This document shows, in pieces, positions 61,552 to 64,000 of a stretch of DNA of 64,000 nt; positions within the stretch are counted from its first letter, which is position 1, and each line of letters begins with the position of its first letter. A program made the position numbers and the translations under genes. The notes under the pieces were generated by a model. The model had not been told where the DNA came from and searched no databases. It saw only the letters and a program-made list of their open reading frames with translations. The stretch is taken from NCBI RefSeq assembly GCF_005508865.1, contig NZ_SCOM01000003.1, positions 558,001-622,000 of the forward strand, given 5' to 3'. The stretch is from Pseudomonas sp. F(2018) (GTDB lineage Bacteria; Pseudomonadota; Gammaproteobacteria; Pseudomonadales; Pseudomonadaceae).

Positions 61552-62793
61552 ATGAAGAAGTGGCAGAAAACCCTGCTCGGCACCGTGCTCGTGCTGGGCG
61601 CGGGCGCCTGGCTGTGGTGGCAGGACGAAGCGCTGAACCCGCAGGCCAAGGCCTGGCTGGAGGAGCCGGCGGCACCCGCCGACAGCGCCGCCTACTACCA
61701 GTTGCTGGGCCTGGATGCGCCCGCCGGCCAGGACCCGCAGAAGGTCGGTCGTCAGCTGGCGCAGGCGCACCGCCAGTGGCGGGCCGAGCATGGCCCGTAC
61801 GATCTGATGGCTCCTGCCACCGAAGGCGCACATATCGAGCTGCCCGGAAAAGAGCTCTGCGCACTCGGCGAAGTCGATTGCCTGCAGCAGCTGCGCGAGA
61901 ATCGCGAGGGGCTGGCCGCTTTGCTGAACCGCCATGCCGAGCTGTTGCGGCGCTACGAAGACCTGCTGGTGCTGAACGACTACCGCACCCTCAGCCCGCC
62001 GCGCGTGGACGAGCCGCTGGCCAACTTCACCACCCTGGATCGTGCTAACCGGTTGCGTGGCGCCCAGGCCCTGGCGCTGGCCGAAGATGGGCGCGGCGCC
62101 GAGGCCCTGGCCCTTTTGCAGCAGGACGTGCGCCTGCTGCGCCAGTGGCTGGCGCGGGCCGACAACCTGATCCTGAAGATGGTGCTGGTACGCCAGCTGG
62201 GCAACAAGCTGGATGCCATCGCCGTGCTGCATCGCGCCGGTCTGGTGCCGCGTCCCGCGGCGCAGCCAGCGTTGAGCGAGGCGGAGCGCTCGTTGGAGGC
62301 TCCCATGCAGCGCGAGTTCGCCCTGGTGGGCTCCGGCCTGCTGAGCCTGGTGAACGATCCGCAGTCTGCTGGTGTACCCGAATGGCAGCTGCGCCTGATG
62401 TACAAGCCACATATGACGGTCAACGACAGTCTGCCGGACTACCTGCGGGCGGCCGCCAATTCGCGTCTGGACACCGCAGCCTTCGTGCGGGTCCTGAGAA
62501 TCCCGGTGCGCAGCAAGACGAGCTTCTGGCGCCGCCTGCGCAATCCGGTCGGCGCGATTCTCGGTGACGTCGCTATGCCCGACTTCAACCTTTTTCTGGC
62601 GCGCCTGCACGATCTGGACGCCAAGCTGACCTTGTTCAACGCCCTGGGCCAGGCGGTTCCCAAGGCTGACAATCCCTACCGGCCTGGCCAGAGAGCGCTG
62701 TGGAACGAGAAGTTCCAGGCCTACTGCTTCAGCGGGCCGCTGAAGGACAAGCAGGGTTGCTGCCTGCCCTGGCCTGCGCCGCCGGTGCAATAG
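61552..62793 (+). CDS. Membrane-anchored hypothetical protein
   Basis: A 413-residue protein with one N-terminal membrane helix (LLGTVLVLGAGAWLWW, about 8-23) and a long helical periplasmic or cytoplasmic region. It contains CALGEVDCLQQL and LRGAQALALAEDGRGAEALALLQQDVRLL (TPR-like character). I recognise no catalytic motif. It lies directly after the zf-TFIIB gene and is probably co-transcribed. The ATG at 61552 gives the signal anchor. The upstream in-frame stretch is rejected. Confidence 0.75.
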   Translation: MKKWQKTLLGTVLVLGAGAWLWWQDEALNPQAKAWLEEPAAPADSAAYYQLLGLDAPAGQDPQKVGRQLAQAHRQWRAEHGPYDLMAPATEGAHIELPGKELCALGEVDCLQQLRENREGLAALLNRHAELLRRYEDLLVLNDYRTLSPPRVDEPLANFTTLDRANRLRGAQALALAEDGRGAEALALLQQDVRLLRQWLARADNLILKMVLVRQLGNKLDAIAVLHRAGLVPRPAAQPALSEAERSLEAPMQREFALVGSGLLSLVNDPQSAGVPEWQLRLMYKPHMTVNDSLPDYLRAAANSRLDTAAFVRVLRIPVRSKTSFWRRLRNPVGAILGDVAMPDFNLFLARLHDLDAKLTLFNALGQAVPKADNPYRPGQRALWNEKFQAYCFSGPLKDKQGCCLPWPAPPVQ

Positions 62794-62810
62794 CGGCTAT
62801 GCTTGCACCC

Positions 62811-62832
62811 GGGGCGCGCTGGCGCCCCTTCC
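62811..62832 (+). terminator. Possible terminator after the membrane-anchored protein gene
   Basis: GGGGCGC (62811-62817) pairs with GCGCCCC (62822-62828) around a GCTG loop, followed by a short pyrimidine-rich TTCCTTTG. The weak T tract makes it uncertain. Confidence 0.5.
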
Positions 62833-62855
62833 TTTGCCGAACCGGATAGCCGTCC

Positions 62856-63221
62856 TTGCCCTCGACCCGCCACCTACAGAGCACCGCGCGCCTGGCCCTG
62901 CTGGCCATGTTCCTGCTGCTGGCCGCGCCGCTGTTTTCGCAGGGCCTGGCGAGCGCCGCGTCGACGCCCGCCTGGCTGAGCGAGATGGCCTGCGGCGAGG
63001 GTGGCCACGACCAGCTGCCGCACGACCAGCCGCTGTGGGCCCAGTGCGGCTACTGCACCCTGCTGCTGTCCAGCCCGGCGCTGACCGGCACCCTGCTGGG
63101 GCTGGATGGCGCGGCGATCTTCGTTGCCACGATTCCCGCCATGGTGCTGTCCACAGTGCCGGGCGAACCGGTCATCCCTCACGACGCGCCGCCGCGCGCA
63201 CCGCCGCAGCGCTCCGTCTGA
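62856..63221 (+). CDS. DUF2946 family protein
   Basis: A 121-residue protein starting at TTG (62856). The signal-like N-terminus (LALLAMFLLLAAPLFS) precedes CGEGGHDQLPHDQ and QCGYCTLLLSSPAL, whose Cys/His arrangement is the DUF2946 hallmark. These proteins usually stand beside TonB or PepSY genes in copper- or iron-linked loci, and a PepSY gene follows here. An internal start is possible. Confidence 0.8.
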   Translation: MPSTRHLQSTARLALLAMFLLLAAPLFSQGLASAASTPAWLSEMACGEGGHDQLPHDQPLWAQCGYCTLLLSSPALTGTLLGLDGAAIFVATIPAMVLSTVPGEPVIPHDAPPRAPPQRSV

Positions 63222-63275
63222 TCCTTTCCATAGGGCCGCAGAGCCCTTCGATTCGACCATCGCGGAGCATCACTC

Positions 63276-64000
63276 GTGAGCAAGCCCAAGGTTTCCTTCT
63301 ACAACCTGGCCTGGCGCTGGCACTTCTACGCCGGCCTGTTCGTCATTCCCTTCATGATCCTGCTGGCGCTGACCGGCATCGTCTATCTGTTCAAACCACA
63401 GCTGGACCAGCTGATGTACGCCGAGCTGCTTCAAGTACAGCCGGCTGGCACGCCGCTGTCCGCCGATCAGCAGCTGGCGCGCCTGCAGCAGGCACTGCCC
63501 CAGGCCCAGGTCAGCCAGTACCTGCCACCGGCAGCCGCCGAGCACAGCGCGCAGTTCGTCGCCACCCTCGACGGGCGCAAGACCAACCTGTTCCTCGATC
63601 CCTACAGCGGCGCGCTGCTCGGCCGGCAGGATGCGCAGAACAATCTGCAGGCCATCGCCCGTGCCCTGCACGGCGAGCTGCTGATCGGCCCGCTCGGCGA
63701 CCGCCTGATCGAGCTGGCCGCCGGCTGGGGCATCGTCCTGGTGGTGTCCGGCCTGTATCTCTGGTGGCCGCGCGGGCAGGGTGGCGCCGGCGTGCTGTGG
63801 CCGCGCCTGTCCGCCCGCGGGCGTCTGCTGTGGCGCGACCTGCATGCGGTGACCGGTTTCTGGGGCAGCGCCGTGCTGCTGTTCATGCTGCTCACCGGCA
63901 TGACCTGGACCGGCTTCTGGGGCGCCCAGTTCGCCGGGGCCTGGAACCATTTCCCAGCGGCGATGTGGGATGTGGTGCCGCAGTCCGACCTGCAGGCGCG
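63276..64000 (+). CDS. PepSY-associated membrane protein, partial at window end
   Basis: An open frame from GTG 63276 runs without a stop to the window edge (241 codons). It begins FYNLAWRWHFYAGLFVIPF, the first helix of PepSY_TM proteins, and continues with GIVYLFKPQLDQLMY and PLGDRLIELAAGWGIVLVVSGLYLWWPRG. These inner-membrane proteins often work with iron-uptake systems, and DUF2946 is a frequent neighbour. The C-terminus lies outside the window. Confidence 0.9.
   Translation, partial: MSKPKVSFYNLAWRWHFYAGLFVIPFMILLALTGIVYLFKPQLDQLMYAELLQVQPAGTPLSADQQLARLQQALPQAQVSQYLPPAAAEHSAQFVATLDGRKTNLFLDPYSGALLGRQDAQNNLQAIARALHGELLIGPLGDRLIELAAGWGIVLVVSGLYLWWPRGQGGAGVLWPRLSARGRLLWRDLHAVTGFWGSAVLLFMLLTGMTWTGFWGAQFAGAWNHFPAAMWDVVPQSDLQA

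Overview
The window is a near-origin segment of a high-GC gammaproteobacterial chromosome, almost certainly Pseudomonas sensu lato. The left 20 kb carries the invariant pseudomonad order rnpA-yidD-yidC-mnmE-mnmG-rsmG-parA-parB-atpIBEFHAGDC-glmU-glmR-glmS, which lies just right of oriC (oriC, rpmH and dnaA would be to the left, outside the window). An mcl-type extracellular polyhydroxyalkanoate depolymerase and an H2-type type VI secretion (T6SS) cluster fit the genus. I cannot name the species.

Region 1 (1-19.8 kb, all + strand, leading strand): housekeeping genes for RNase P, membrane insertion, tRNA modification, 16S rRNA methylation, chromosome partition, the F1Fo ATP synthase and UDP-GlcNAc synthesis. 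It includes a 390-bp non-coding stretch before mnmG with DnaA-box-like sites and an AT-rich tract, four perfect DnaA 9-mers in the first 16 kb, a clean sigma70 promoter before atpI, a palindrome just before glmR, intrinsic terminators after yidC, atpC, glmU and glmS, and an empty attTn7 site at the end of glmS.

Region 2 (19.8-47.8 kb, all - strand): one apparently continuous T6SS unit read right to left. The order is tssA, tssB, tssC, tssE, an extra lipoprotein, tssF, tssG, clpV, a sigma54 enhancer-binding protein (Sfa2-like), a small lipoprotein, an FHA protein, tssJ, tssK, tssL, tssM, a PP2C phosphatase and a Ser/Thr kinase. It continues into a payload module: vgrG, a DUF4123 adaptor, two tandem DUF3304 lipoproteins (Tli1-like immunity), a Tle1-type phospholipase effector and a small exported protein of unknown function. 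No hcp or PAAR gene is present, so those parts must be encoded elsewhere. The order matches the P. aeruginosa H2-T6SS core joined to a Tle1 payload island. Notable oddities are a GC-rich repeat hairpin translated in frame inside vgrG, a recent tandem duplication of the immunity gene, the inserted lipoprotein gene, and an AT-rich upstream region with 12-bp-phased repeats and many palindromes.

Region 3 (47.8-64 kb, mixed strands): accessory and conserved pseudomonad genes. These are a DUF3617 protein, a LemA/DUF2207 pair, a near-consensus parS centromere site between convergent genes, a CobW-type GTPase, an extracellular PHA depolymerase divergent from a DUF1302/DUF1329 pair, a TetR regulator, two alpha/beta hydrolases, small unknown proteins, a zf-TFIIB protein, a membrane-anchored unknown, a DUF2946 protein and the start of a PepSY membrane protein cut by the window end. 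The depolymerase, DUF1302/1329, TetR and hydrolase genes may form a polyester or lipid-use locus.
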